From: Symbiodinium natans
Lineage: Eukaryota; Sar; Dinophyceae; Suessiales; Symbiodiniaceae
Direction: 5' to 3'
DNA length: 62,000 bases
Assembly: GCA_905221605.1 (NCBI GenBank)
Contig: CAJNDS010000060.1
Span: 1 to 62,000 of the forward strand
Shown here in pieces: positions 17,113 to 27,942 of this stretch (the stretch's first letter is position 1; every line of letters starts with the position of its first letter). The notes under the pieces were generated by a model that saw only the letters and a list, made by a program, of their open reading frames with translations, did no database searches and was not told the DNA's origin. A program made the translations under genes and the position numbers.

Positions 17113-17345
17113 CAGTCTGGCAGGTCGGCTTCCTGACAGAGACCTTCGAATTTTTCCAGATGCTGGGACGCTGCTTCGTGCCTTCTTGAAGCCTGCGCCT
17201 TGGTGAAACCCAATAAACCCCTTAAAATGGGCTCCTCGATCATTTCCCCTTCCTTCGGCTTTATGGTTTCTATGGCCAAGGGGCATTCGTGCTGTGTCTG
17301 TCTCATGGGGTAGTTGTAGCATGACGGAGCGTGCGCCTGGCACAT
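17112..17345 (-). CDS. Possible terminal exon, function unknown
   Basis: The minus-strand frame reads CQAHAPSCYNYPMRQTQHEC, PLAIETIKPKEGEMIEEPIL and RGLLGFTKAQASRRHEAASQ and ends HLEKFEGLCQEADLPD with a stop at the left end, abutting the CCCTAAA-like block. Composition is strongly protein-like and beats the other frames. The acceptor side near 17345 is not certain. No family recognised. Confidence 0.4.
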   Translation of the reverse strand: MCQAHAPSCYNYPMRQTQHECPLAIETIKPKEGEMIEEPILRGLLGFTKAQASRRHEAASQHLEKFEGLCQEADLPD

Positions 17346-17349
17346 GTTT

Positions 17350-20158
17350 CAAGACACGGCTTGACAAGTTGCACAGGATTCAACAGCCTCGCAGCTCGAG
17401 CCGCTGGTTGCTTTTCAAAATTGGCAGGCGCATGCAGTTGTCAATGTGAATGAGCTTTCAGCTTTGCACAAAAGACGTAGCGCAAGAGAGACCGACAGCC
17501 TATAGGTGCTGCAAACTTGGTCGCAGTGTTGAGTGACATGTGCCATATCCTGATAACAGCACATGCTCGCTCTGTCAACCCGTTAGTATGGAAAGGTATG
17601 GATGATGTCGCGCTGGCAATTGTTTGTTGACGGTCCGTGGGCATTTGACGCACCCTGCCTGATGACGTTTCATGACAAAAGCCGTGCGCCTTTGGAGCCT
17701 GAAGACCAGGCTTGGTGAAGGCTCGCGTGGTAAGTTAAACGATGGCTGTCACAGCCATCGCGGGACTTGCATCCTGTCAGCACTACCGATACGGCCTCTA
17801 GCCCATCTTGTTCTGGGCCCCTGTAGCTGATGTAGTGGTTCAGCAATACAGACTCTATGGACCCCAGTCCCGGCCAGACATGTGGAGACTTGGAGACCTA
17901 ACCCAGCGTCTGAACTCGGTAACTTACTTAATCGCAACTACGATTGAAGACATACGTATCATATGAAGCTTCGCCTAGCCGGTGCTTCTTTGCAAGTCCT
18001 GGCTCTGTGCAGCAGGCTTTGTGAGTGAGATGTCCATCGATTACCTTCGATTTCTTGTATCACGCGGCTTCCGCTTTGAATTAGAAGCCGTTCCACGAGA
18101 GTTTCACTAGACACTAGACCCTCCACAGTTTGCCGATCAGCTGCATTGCTGGGCATCGAGGGTAGCAATGCTGAGGAGCTCTCTGCAGCGCTCCAGATGT
18201 CGAGGCGATATGAGTACGGTTATGTAGTTATTCTGACTCAAGCGTGACTGAGAATGCCGCAGCGACTTGAACGCTCCCATCACAGTGTCTTGTTTTGGCA
18301 AGAGGTGCTCCTCATGGCCGCAATTCGCTTGAGCTAATCAGATGCTACAGGCATCAAGAAGGGCGTCTTACAAAGCTGGCCATTTGAAGGTATGCGGAGC
18401 TTGAAGTATTCTGCAGGAATTTCCGAAGAATGTGGGAGTTGCGATCCGTTCGGAGTTGAAAGAAGGTACTCTGGAGAGCAGTGCGCGGTTCAGACAACAA
18501 GCGCACTACCAGAACGCAGAGCACACCCGGCCGTTTCTGCTCCTCAAGCCAACCACTTCCTGATACTTGCTGGCGGAAGAACATCATAACACTCAACAAT
18601 GGGAAGCCCAGAAAAGATTCGAGCTTTCGAACTGACCCGCCAAGCGCTGCAAACACAAGAGGGGTTCCAACATGCAGGGTAAGAGGTTAGGTCGATGCAG
18701 TCGTGTGGTCGGAATGTTTGCATCGCCCAGCGTCGGACGACGGCGGCGCCGGCGCCCAAGCCCACCTTTTGCGTCAGCCCCCACAACTCCTCACAGCCCG
18801 ACCAAAAGAACCCCAACCTTCCCAGCCATTTGGCTGCGCAGTTTCAAGGGCGACGAGCGAGGCGATCCGTGTACGCCAGCATTCTTCTCGTACCAGGCCC
18901 TCGGGATGCCGCCCCAGCGAGCAGGTACTTGCATAGAATCTTCACAGGCGACGCAAATTGAGGGAAAACAGCTTCACATTGGACTGGTTGTGTCAACGTC
19001 CATGAAGCCATCGAAATTTTGGAGAGTTTTGGACCACCGCTTCTGCTTCCCACGCATCTGTTTCGCGGATGCATGCATGCTCCAGCGGCTTGGCACGCCG
19101 GGCAAACGGACCGGTGCGGGGGCAGGCAGCATAATGGTTACCGTAGACATCGATGGTGGCGCCCGAGTGGCGCTACGCTGGCAACCAATCTTGTCGACTG
19201 TGAATGTGGGTGTATATTCACTCGACGTGGTAGCGGTGCTGTATGATGCTACCATGTCCCATGTCCTCCAGTGGCTGCCCGCTCATTCTGGCTTTTCTCG
19301 GACTTGCTGGATCAAAATGAGCCTGTGAAATCTGGAGCTGCCTGTACTTTCCTCCGCGATCCTCTGCATCTAAAGATGAAAGACTGCGCCTCATCTCGAT
19401 GTACTTTTTGACGAATGGGACAAGATATCAGAACATGCCTCACATCCCCATCTATGGTTGTGGTATGTTGTGGTGACTTGAGCATGGATTGGACATACAT
19501 GCTATTACATGCTGCTTTGGTGGCAAAAACATGCTGAGACGTGGTCTTGCATTCATGTCTGACACCTCGGTCAGTACACATGCCAAAGGCGGGATGTTAG
19601 ACTTTGTTTGGGCTGAAGCTTATGCTCCCAAATCCGTTCCTGTCCTCCATGACGGCTAGCGTTGCCGGTGTAATGGTTGCATGAATCCAGCCTGCGGCGA
19701 CCTTGCCTCTTTTCTGGGCAGCAGTGACCTTGATCATCACCTCTTCACCTTCAGCGGTACCTTCGAAGGCCAAGACCGCCCGAGGGTCTTCGGCGCATTT
19801 TTTTCTTCACGCCTTTTTCCGTCCGCCGCTGGAGTCCTGCAGCCTGTAGGGCGCTGTCGCGGCTAATGCCCCTGCGCAGGGTGAGTCTCACGGGGCAGGA
19901 AGACGGCTGGCGGGCACCACTTCGGCGTCGCGGCCATCCGCCTCCACCGCCTCCACCGCCCCCACCGTCCCCTGCCTTCGCGCATGACCATGTGAGTATG
20001 TGGGAGCAGTTGCCGCTTGAGTCTCGTGGGTGGAGCTTTACTGGACACCGGATGAATGCCATGCCTTCGTTCAATGACCCACGTCAGAACAGGCCGCTCC
20101 ACACGTGCTCTTCTGCATCTCGTGCGCAGCGCAGCTTTGTGGCTGCAGACGTCCACGA

Positions 20159-20160
<2 letters not shown>
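17350..20160. other. Long stretch without a recognised gene
   Basis: No convincing gene. A + ORF at 18672-19328 ends with a plausible segment (SIMVTVDIDGGARVALRWQP then VYSLDVVAVLYDATM), but its Arg/Pro-rich first half looks like chance. Pro-rich codon runs lie near 19930-19960. No rRNA, tRNA or mobile-element end seen. Confidence 0.5.

Positions 20161-20217
<57 letters not shown>
20161..20217 (+). repeat. CTG trinucleotide repeat, 19 units
   Basis: Perfect CTG x19. It reads as poly-Leu, poly-Cys or poly-Ala on + and poly-Gln or poly-Ser on -. It lies about 300 bases upstream of the LINE. Confidence 0.98.
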
Positions 20218-20218
<1 letters not shown>

Positions 20219-20504
20219 GTCCCCCCGCCGCCACCGCCCCCCGTGCAACGTTTGCGCGCAGAGGCTGATCTCGCGGCTCGTCCGCGGCGCGTGCCCCCAC
20301 CCCCGCCTCCACCTGCTCGGGCCAACGGGCCTGCTGCGCTCCCAAGCCCTGCCATCACACATCGACATGTGCAACATGCCTCTAGTCGGCAAAGGGGAAA
20401 CGGGCGGGACGCTCGGCGTTAGGCGGCTCCGATGCGTCCCGATATTTCCGCCTCGTCTCCTTCAATTGCAACAGGTTGTGGTCACGCCGCGGCCGCTTGC
20501 ATGA

Positions 20505-21297
20505 TGGTTTCCATGGCTTATCATGGCTTCATAAATTTTCTCACATACATTCAATGCGATATTGCCTTATTGCAAGAATCCGACTCACCTGCAGCCCCGT
20601 GCTTGCCTGATAATCAACCGTATGTGTATGATGGCCCAGTCAACTCGTTAGGGCGTGATGTCGCATTCCTTGTGCATAATGATAACTCGGTTGCTTGCAC
20701 GCCAGTGGCTTCAGTTCCTGATGTAACAGACATTCAATGGCGATTAGTTGCACATGGGCAAGATTGTCCACCCACGGCCATTGCCTCAATTTATGCACCT
20801 CACGTTGGCTGCCCCGAAACGGAACGTTGTGAATTTTGGCAACGTCTGTTTTCCTCGGTGCAGGAAGTACGTGCAACCTTCCCAAACATAGACATTGTCA
20901 TTGCAGGGGGTAGCAACTTGTGGCTCCCGCGGCTGAGTGCCCACCGAGGGCCGCAGATCGGAGCTGCGTCGAAATTGTTTATCTTCTCTGCTCTACTTTA
21001 ACCTCGTCATCTGCAACCCTCGTAATTCTCCGACGCATCGTGCTGGTGCGGCCCTGGATCTGGTCGTTGCAACACCAGGAATCATTGCACGCGTTGATGT
21101 ACACAACTCCGAAAGTTGCCATTGTAACTCCGCTACATGTTGCCCGTTGTTGAGTTGCGATCACTTTGCCATCAGGATTATGAGCAAATCGGCGATTTCT
21201 CTGCCACCGCAGCCGCCCCGCGCTCGTTTACAAGTTCGCAATTGGCACGCCCTTATTGCAACACGACGTGCTGACCTTGCCGAGTGGTCCAACCGTG
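20505..21297 (+). CDS. LINE AP-endonuclease domain (frameshifted, active-site change)
   Basis: The apurinic endonuclease-like domain nicks target DNA to prime reverse transcription. Visible boxes are CDIALLQES (catalytic Glu), RDVAFLVHND, ASIYAPHVG, an aromatic helix CEFWQRLFSSVQEV and IVIAGGSNLWLP. The last box is normally GDxN, and here the Asp is Gly. After a frameshift near 20990 the domain ends THRAGAALDLVVATPG and CPLLSCDHFAI, the usual S/C-D-H box. It then runs RNWHALIATRRADLAEWSNR into the first nested insertion. The start is uncertain; ATG codons at 20502-20517 are in frame but upstream text is not recognised. Confidence 0.8.
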
Positions 21298-22250
21298 TGG
21301 GACTGGTGGGGGGTGGGCTGCTTCGGAGGAGGCAGCGCCCAGGAGGTCGCTCAACTCCAAGGGTTCCCCATCAACATTGGCGGCGTTGGCGAGGGGCAGC
21401 GAGAGAAGACTCGCTGCAAGTGCTCGTGCGGCTGCAAAGGACAGGAGGGCGGACCAGCGGGCGATGTAGGCGGCCCTGGCGCTGGGTCGCAGCAAGGGAG
21501 GGGCTGCGCGGGAGCGGCTACGAGTCAAATGAACTGGGCTGCCTCCTCGCTCCATCGCCCTCCGAACTCAACCCCGACCACAACGAGCCGGCACCGCGCG
21601 GCGCGAAGAAGTTCGGGGTATGTCCGCTCTTTGGCCTTGCGAGCGACGCGCAGGGCAGCGCCGGCTGTGAGGCGATGGTGACGGCGAGCCTGCCCTGCCG
21701 AGTCCAAGGCTGACACCAGCGTGGTGTCGACTGCCAACTGGGCGCCGCTCCAGAGGGGTAGGCCGTTGGCGATGACCTCTATGTGCCGCTCGTCCTGCCG
21801 TCGGACAACAAGGTTGAGGTCGCGCAGTAGCGCGTTAGTGGCGACAGTGGCCCCGGCCACGCGAGCGGCGGCTCGCTCGAGCGGGACAGCTTGCGAGCGC
21901 AACAGACCCGAGCGTGGGCAAGAAGCACGGTGGTCGCCAAGAGCATCCAAGCGGCGCCGACACGGGCACAGGGCAGGGACCAGAGGCAGTGGCAGGCGCA
22001 GGCGGCGCAGCAGCAGCACTCGGAAGAGAGCCGGTTCGACGCCGCGCCTCGGGGTGCGAAGGGGCCGGACTGGGATTCAAGCATCGCTTGCGAGGGGGCG
22101 TCCAGCCTCTGTGCCAGGGAGCCCGCGAACGCGACGTCAAGGACGTGGGAGGCACTGCGCTGCCAGCCTCGAGTGAAGTCCGCAGGCTGGTCGTCGGGCT
22201 GGTCAGCCGTCGGGGGAGGGGTGTGGGCAAGCCCATCCCAGGGCGGGGCT
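21253..22250 (-). CDS. Nested insertion 1: zinc-knuckle and RLE-like C-terminal region of a second retroelement (pseudogene)
   Basis: Minus-strand pieces across two frameshifts read RGWQRSASHVLDVAFAGSLA, AMLESQSGPFAPR, LLLRRLRLPLPLV, the knuckle CPCRRRLDALGDHRASC, ATNALLRDLNLVV, IEVIANGLPLWSGAQLAVDT, RTYPELLRAARCRLVVVGVE and finally RWSALLSFAAARALAASLLS. This is the C-terminal region recurrent in dinoflagellate RT proteins. A CxC...H...C knuckle precedes a block with conserved Glu and Asp that resembles the restriction-like endonuclease of R2-type elements (inference). The fragment runs opposite to the host LINE and breaks it at about 21298 and 22245. No target-site duplication was evident. 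Confidence 0.7.
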
Positions 22251-23125
22251 TTGATGCACTTATACGCCGCAATGCTGCGTGGCGTGAGCGACGTCGAAAC
22301 CCAAACCTTGAAAATGAAGCTCGTTTCAGGGATACCGGCAACAATTTTCATCGTGTTGTCCGTAAGACTAAAAAAGCATTTTGGTCAAACTGGGTTTTTA
22401 AAGTAGAGAAGCTGCAATCCAATTGCCCGCGTGCAGCTGTCAGCGCCATTCGACGAAGGTTTGGCCGCAACTCGACCCGGTTGCCTCCAACTCTTTCTCC
22501 GGATTCATGTGCGTCGCCGGAGGATCGACACGCCTGCCTGGCCGCGTGGAGTGAACAATTCCAACATGGTGCCCTCTTAGGTTTTAGTAGGTTTGATATG
22601 AGTCATGCGTCCCGCATTCAGCGACGCATTGCGCGCATCCGTTCGGGTCGCACGCACGCCTGTCAAACTTGCATGCCGTTCTCACATGATGAGCTGGACC
22701 ATGCCTTGCAGCAAGGGGCGGTTGGGAAAAGTCCTGGTTGTGATAACATTCCGTACGAAGCCTTGCGTGTTGATTTGCCTGATTGGAAAGATGCGTTGCT
22801 AGCTTTCTGCAATGCGTGTCAGTCTCATGCTTGCGTGCCCACATGTTGGAAGCACGGCGTAATTGTTCCCATTCCCAAAGGTGCACACTCGGCAGATGGG
22901 GATAGGTCTCGCCCTATCACTTTGACGTCATGTTTTGTGAAAACGCTCGTAAAGATGGTCTTGCATCGTATTCGACCACGCATCGACCCGAGGCTTGATG
23001 AATCTCAAGCGGGATTTCGATGGGGAGCGGACCTGCATGTGTGCACCCTACGGGAAATTCTTCAACTCAGAAGAGGTTGCTTTTTTGGATATACGCAAGG
23101 CCTTTGATGCCGCGTGGCGGGAAGC
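22241..23125 (+). CDS. LINE reverse transcriptase, fingers and palm box A (frameshifted)
   Basis: The LINE resumes as GFDALIRRNAAWRERRRNP. The basic linker FHRVVRKTKKAFWSNWVFKV leads to RT boxes KSPGCDNIPYEALR, WKHGVIVPIPKG, RSRPITLTSCFVKTLVKMVL and DESQAGFRWGAD. A frameshift near 23075 moves the next part, EEVAFLDIRKAFDAAWREAN (box A, Asp intact), into another frame. The reading collapses at about 23125, where nested insertion 2 begins. These boxes are those of APE-type LINEs. Confidence 0.85.
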
Positions 23126-24060
23126 AAATGGGGAACTCGTGTGTTTTCACTGAGTGTGTCGGAAACCGTTTCCGCGTCCGAGGCGGCTCGCTGCCGCTGT
23201 AACAAGTGGAGATCGTGCAGAGCCTGTAGGGCCCTGTCACGGTGCGTCGCGGCTCGCTCGGCCAGTGACGGGGGAGCCCCGTCGCGTGACGGGCCCGGGT
23301 GGGCAGCTTCGCCAATGCGCCGGCCACGGTGTGGGTCGGTCGCGTGGGGTAACCTGCCCGTCGCGCGGCAAGCCCTCACACATGAGTTGCCCGGAAGCTA
23401 CTGCTGAGTTACTTCTGCGACCACGAAGGGCAACCGGATTCAGGCCAGGGGAGGGGAGGCATTGCACAATGCGGGCGGCAATTAAATAGCCGCCCTGCCC
23501 TCTCTCCCTTTTCGCCTGCTTGAATGCGGCCCCAACGTCACGAGCCGCGCGCGGAAGACTCGGCCATCGTTTTCCGCCCTGCGGCGGGGCTAGCTGCAGC
23601 GGAGGAGGTGCAGGCAAACTGGGCGCGCATGTGGCGACGCGGCTGCGTGCAAGACCCGGCATAACAGTTTCGCGGGTGTTTGGCCTGCCGCTTCCGCAAG
23701 CGCCAGGAGCTCGCGCAAGATCTCCTCCGCTGCTGCTGTGGTCCATCCAGGGGACACCCCCTGGCGCATGGCACGCCGCGACCAAAACAAGGACGCCGTC
23801 AGCCCACACAAAGCCACCCCAGCAGTGGGAGCAGGGCCCCCACCCTCCCAAGCATGCGAGCGCCGCGTGCGCCGAGGCCTGTCGGCACGAGTCGGGCAGT
23901 TGCGCTGCCGCAGGCACCGCCGTCGCCCTGCTTCGGCCAGCCATCGCAAACTGGCGGCGGCGAGAGCAAAGGCCATGGCACGCCCTGCAGGGCAGCGGGT
24001 TAAGGAGCCTGGTTGGAAGCCAATTTGTAACGTGCATGACCCACCCCTCACACCATGACA
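23062..24060 (-). pseudogene. Nested insertion 2, inverted part: N-terminal/leader-like segment
   Basis: On the minus strand the frame at 23062-23380 contains ATDPHRGRRIGEAAHPGPSR followed by an Arg/Ala/Leu helix RDRALQALHDLHLLQRQRAA. A basic segment, then G-E-A-(x)-(N/H)-P-G-P, is a frequent N-terminal signature of dinoflagellate retroelement proteins (from general knowledge). From 23390 to about 24060 the minus strand is long and open but unrecognised, perhaps 5' leader. This segment points opposite to 24075-25390, as if a retroelement copy had its 5' part inverted. Confidence 0.45.
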
Positions 24061-24074
24061 AACACGCTTGATGT

Positions 24075-25390
24075 CTGCTGCTTTCGCCGACCAGCATGAT
24101 GCTGCAGTAATCAATTGTTTGGGGTCATTGCTGGCGGGCGGCGAAGATGGGGCACCGCTCCCAGACTTGAGCGCTCGGCGTGCTCAGCTCCCCATGCGCA
24201 TGGGAGGGCTTGGATTAGGGTGATTAGGTTCGGCGGTTCAGGAGCGCCGTGCCGCTTACTGGGCGTCCTGGACCGACACACTGCAGGCGCTCGGCACACA
24301 TCGCCCGGGCACGCTCAGACCTCGTTCGCCCACTCTTGGATGTGAGCGCTGCCGATACGCCTCCAAGCACGCGCGCGGCGGAACACGCCGCACAACACCT
24401 GCGCTCACAGGGCTTCCACGCGCCTCCCTGGGACGCTCCTGGAAAGGGATGAAGCGGCCGCTGCGCCACGGGCGCAGTGGGCCGGCGGCCTCAGCCGGCC
24501 GGGATGGCAACTCGCGGCAGGAGCTTCCCTGCACGCACGCGCGCCCGGGACGCTTTTCTCAGACCTTGACCCCGCGTTTCGGGCGCTGCTGCTGTCACAG
24601 GGAGGTGATGCGGCGAGTTGCGCCTTTACGGCTATCCCCTCCGGCCCGGACACGGCGGTGCGTGATGCGGAGTATCCTCCTCCGCAGGCTGCGGCTTCCG
24701 CTGCCACTGGCGCCTAGACGCTGCTCTTGCGGAGGCCTGACGACCTCGGGGACCACCACCGCTCCGCCTGCGCCCAAGTCGGCGCGTTGGCCCGACGGGC
24801 GGGCCCGCTGGAGCGAGCAGTAGCGCGCATCTGCAAGGAGGCAGGGGCGAGGGTCGCAACAAATGTGGCCTTACGCGACCTCAATCTCGATGCACCGGGG
24901 ACGGACGGCCGCCGGATAGAGGTCGTCGCGAACGGCCTCCCCCTTTGGCAGGGCGCCCAAGTCGCGGTTGACGCGACAATTGTCAGTCCGGTCAGACGTG
25001 ACGGTAGCGCCCGTCCGGGAGCCGACAGCGTGCCCGCCATCGCCCTGGACCAGGCCCTCGACCGAACGTATACCCAGAGCTCCAGAATGCCAGACGCTGC
25101 AAGCTCGTCGTGTTCGGTTTAGAGTTGGGGGGACGCATCAGCCGCAAGTCGTTGACGTTCCTCCGTCTCCTCGCGAGGGCAAGGGCACGCCAGCGGGCAC
25201 CCTGTGGTGCATCGCGGGGGCCCGGCAGGCGCTTGTACGGCGATGGACGACCCTCGCTGCAATCGCGCTGCGCGCACACGCGTGCTCGTGGCTGGAGCTG
25301 CCTGGGCCTGCCTCGCCCGCCGACCCCCTGAACAGCCGGCTGCCGTGCTGAGCAAAGAGAACAACGGAGCAGCAGGAAAAAGGTGCGCTG
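24075..25390 (+). CDS. Nested insertion 2, forward part: RT C-terminal half with zinc knuckle and RLE-like region (pseudogene)
   Basis: Plus-strand frames with several breaks read DQHDAAVINCLGSLLAGGED, PLPDLSARRAQLPMRMGGLG and RRAAYWASWTDTLQALGTHR (RT thumb-side conserved blocks). They continue ALLLSQGGDAASCAFTAIPS, LRRLRLPLPLAPRRCSCGG, DDLGDHHRSACAQVG, ARVATNVALRDLNLDAPGTD, IEVVANGLPLWQGAQVAVDA and finally LVVFGLELGGR. It is the same domain set as insertion 1, in the opposite orientation. A run of nine A at 25391-25399 ends the fragment exactly where the LINE resumes, as expected for a poly(A) tail. Confidence 0.7.
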
Positions 25391-25395
25391 AAAAA

Positions 25396-26477
25396 AAAAT
25401 TGATGCATGCAGATGATATTGTCATTTTGAGTGATGATCCTACTGATTTGCAACGGGCCCTTGACGCTGCAGCTCAGTGGGCTACGCGTTGGCGGTTTCA
25501 TTTTGCAGCAGGACCAGAAAAATCAGCCGTTATGTGTTTTGGTCCTGGGTGCCCACGACGTCGCTTGCCAGAGTTTCGCGTAGGCACACTACTTCTCCCA
25601 GTTGTTAGGTCTTATGTTTATTTGGGAGTAGTGTGTCAGAGTAATTTGGGTTGGCGACAGCACGTTGATCACCTTATGAGCCGCGGAGAACGCAAAATGG
25701 CAGCTTGCCTTTCATGGACTGCATCAGCGCTACTGCCCGTGAGCTTTACCCACAGAATTTTCTGGTCCTACGTTTGCCCCAGTGCGCTGTATGGCCTTGC
25801 CTTTGTACCAGGTGGGGGCACAGCTCGCACGCCTACAGACCCGACTGCTAAGGTGGCCCCTTCTGTTGTCGTTCAGGGGCCCTTCTGTTGTCGTTCAGGG
25901 ACAACTGGGGTGCTTGGACTTGTCGGCAGAACGCTTGCTACATGCCGCAGGTACGTGGGCCCATCTAATCTGCATGCCTGCAAGGAGCGTCGCCAGGCGA
26001 ATCATGCATCATGCTGTGTCTCAAAGGTCTTCTTGGATAGCTTCCGTTCAGGATGAGTGCCTTGGGGGTGCCACATCCGCACTCGTTTGGCCTTCGCCCC
26101 GGTGCACCCAACAATGTAGCTGTCCGCTGGTTGAAGCGTGTCAAAGCCACAGTCACCTTACATTCCCATGCACGCTACAACACAGAATCTCTAAAAAATT
26201 ACTTGCGGTGGCCTTTTCGGAGGGCAGCCCTGCACGCCATCGTGGTGTGAACCTGCACCGACCTTGTCGATTTTGTGCTGACTCACTCCAGCATGCTCTG
26301 TTGGAATGCACTGCGCGCAATCAAGCGCGCCAGCGATGGCGCCGTCACATGCGCAATGCGTTGTCCCTGGACACATTGTTCAGCACGGAGCCCCATGTCA
26401 ATGCCACACGCAGTATCGCACGCAATGTTGCATTTGTGGCTCATGTATGCCTTGCTGCTGCGGCGTGTGAGATGTGA
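25396..26477 (+). CDS. LINE reverse transcriptase, box C to C-terminus (frameshifted)
   Basis: The LINE resumes with MHADDIVILSDDPTDLQRAL, palm box C with His in place of the usual Tyr or Phe before A-D-D. The thumb follows: KSAVMCFGPGCPR, VRSYVYLGVVCQ and CPSALYGLAFVPGG. After a frameshift near 25800, QLARLQTRLLRWPLL, CLDLSAERLLHAAGTWAHL and a C-terminal CRFCADSLQHALLECTARNQ (C-x2-C-x7-H-x4-C knuckle) complete the protein. The stop is at 26475-26477. This is the normal end of an APE-type LINE protein. Confidence 0.82.
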
Positions 26478-26479
26478 GT

Positions 26480-26625
26480 GCACTTCCTGAGTGGCGCTTT
26501 CACACAGTACATCTGCGTCTGAATATTAGTAGTGTCGTGACATTGTCATGTTTACTTAACATTGATGTTTGTGTTTGATCATGTACATATTGTCTCATTT
26601 TCATTTCTGATCGTGACACACCATC
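26480..26625 (+). other. T-rich 3' flank of the LINE
   Basis: AT-richer than its surroundings, with no ORF. Probably the 3' UTR or degraded tail of the LINE; no clear poly(A). Confidence 0.4.
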
Positions 26626-26845
26626 GTTCAAAGACCCGTCTCTCTCTCGCGTTCCTTGACGACGTGTACATAGTCGCGGTGTCCGAGTGCTGTACGATGT
26701 TTCACAGCCGAGCGCTCGCAGCTGCGTCTGTGCAAGGACGGCGGCAGCGGCACGGGAGGACTCGGTCTGGGACCTGGAGGGCGCCAAACAACCTTCGGAC
26801 TGGGCAGCACTCCGTCCATTGCTCTTCAAAGGGATGAGGTAGGTA
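26626..26845 (+). pseudogene. Reverse transcriptase fragment with FLDD box (second retroelement family)
   Basis: The frame reads TRLSLAFLDDVYIVAVSECC, an RT palm box C (F-L-D-D). After a frameshift, GEDSVWDLEGAKQPSDWAAL and RPLLFKG follow. The box followed by a G-K/E-T/D-x-VW segment is the arrangement of the dinoflagellate RT family whose C-terminal part fills nested insertions 1 and 2. It is a short remnant directly downstream of the LINE. Confidence 0.55.
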
Positions 26846-26984
26846 GCTGCGATTATCGCAGTGCAGTCCCCCCGCGCCCGCTCCAACGCCTAAGTACGTG
26901 TTGGGTCTTGTTGCTCGTGTGTTGGTAGTTTTCGGTTTGGTCTTGTTTGGCTTGTTTGTCCTTGGCTAGGCGGGTCCAAAGGAC

Positions 26985-27942
<958 letters not shown>

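Larger units (their letters stand above)
20432..26477 (+). mobile_element. APE-type non-LTR retrotransposon (LINE), broken, with two nested insertions
   Basis: Pieces of one LINE protein occur in order: AP-endonuclease (20505-21297), RT fingers to palm box A (22241-23125), then RT box C, thumb and C-terminal Cys/His region (25396-26477). They are interrupted by foreign segments at about 21298-22245 and about 23125-25399. RT box B is missing, so the second insertion went with a deletion of target sequence, or later loss. A T-rich 3' flank follows the stop at 26475-26477. Several frameshifts show that it is inactive. Confidence 0.85.

Noticed and set aside
23290-23330. GEAAHPGP resembling a 2A self-cleaving peptide
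   Set aside because: The 2A consensus is D-x-E-x-N-P-G-P; here spacing from Glu is one residue longer and Asn is His, so skipping is unlikely. It is kept only as a family signature.
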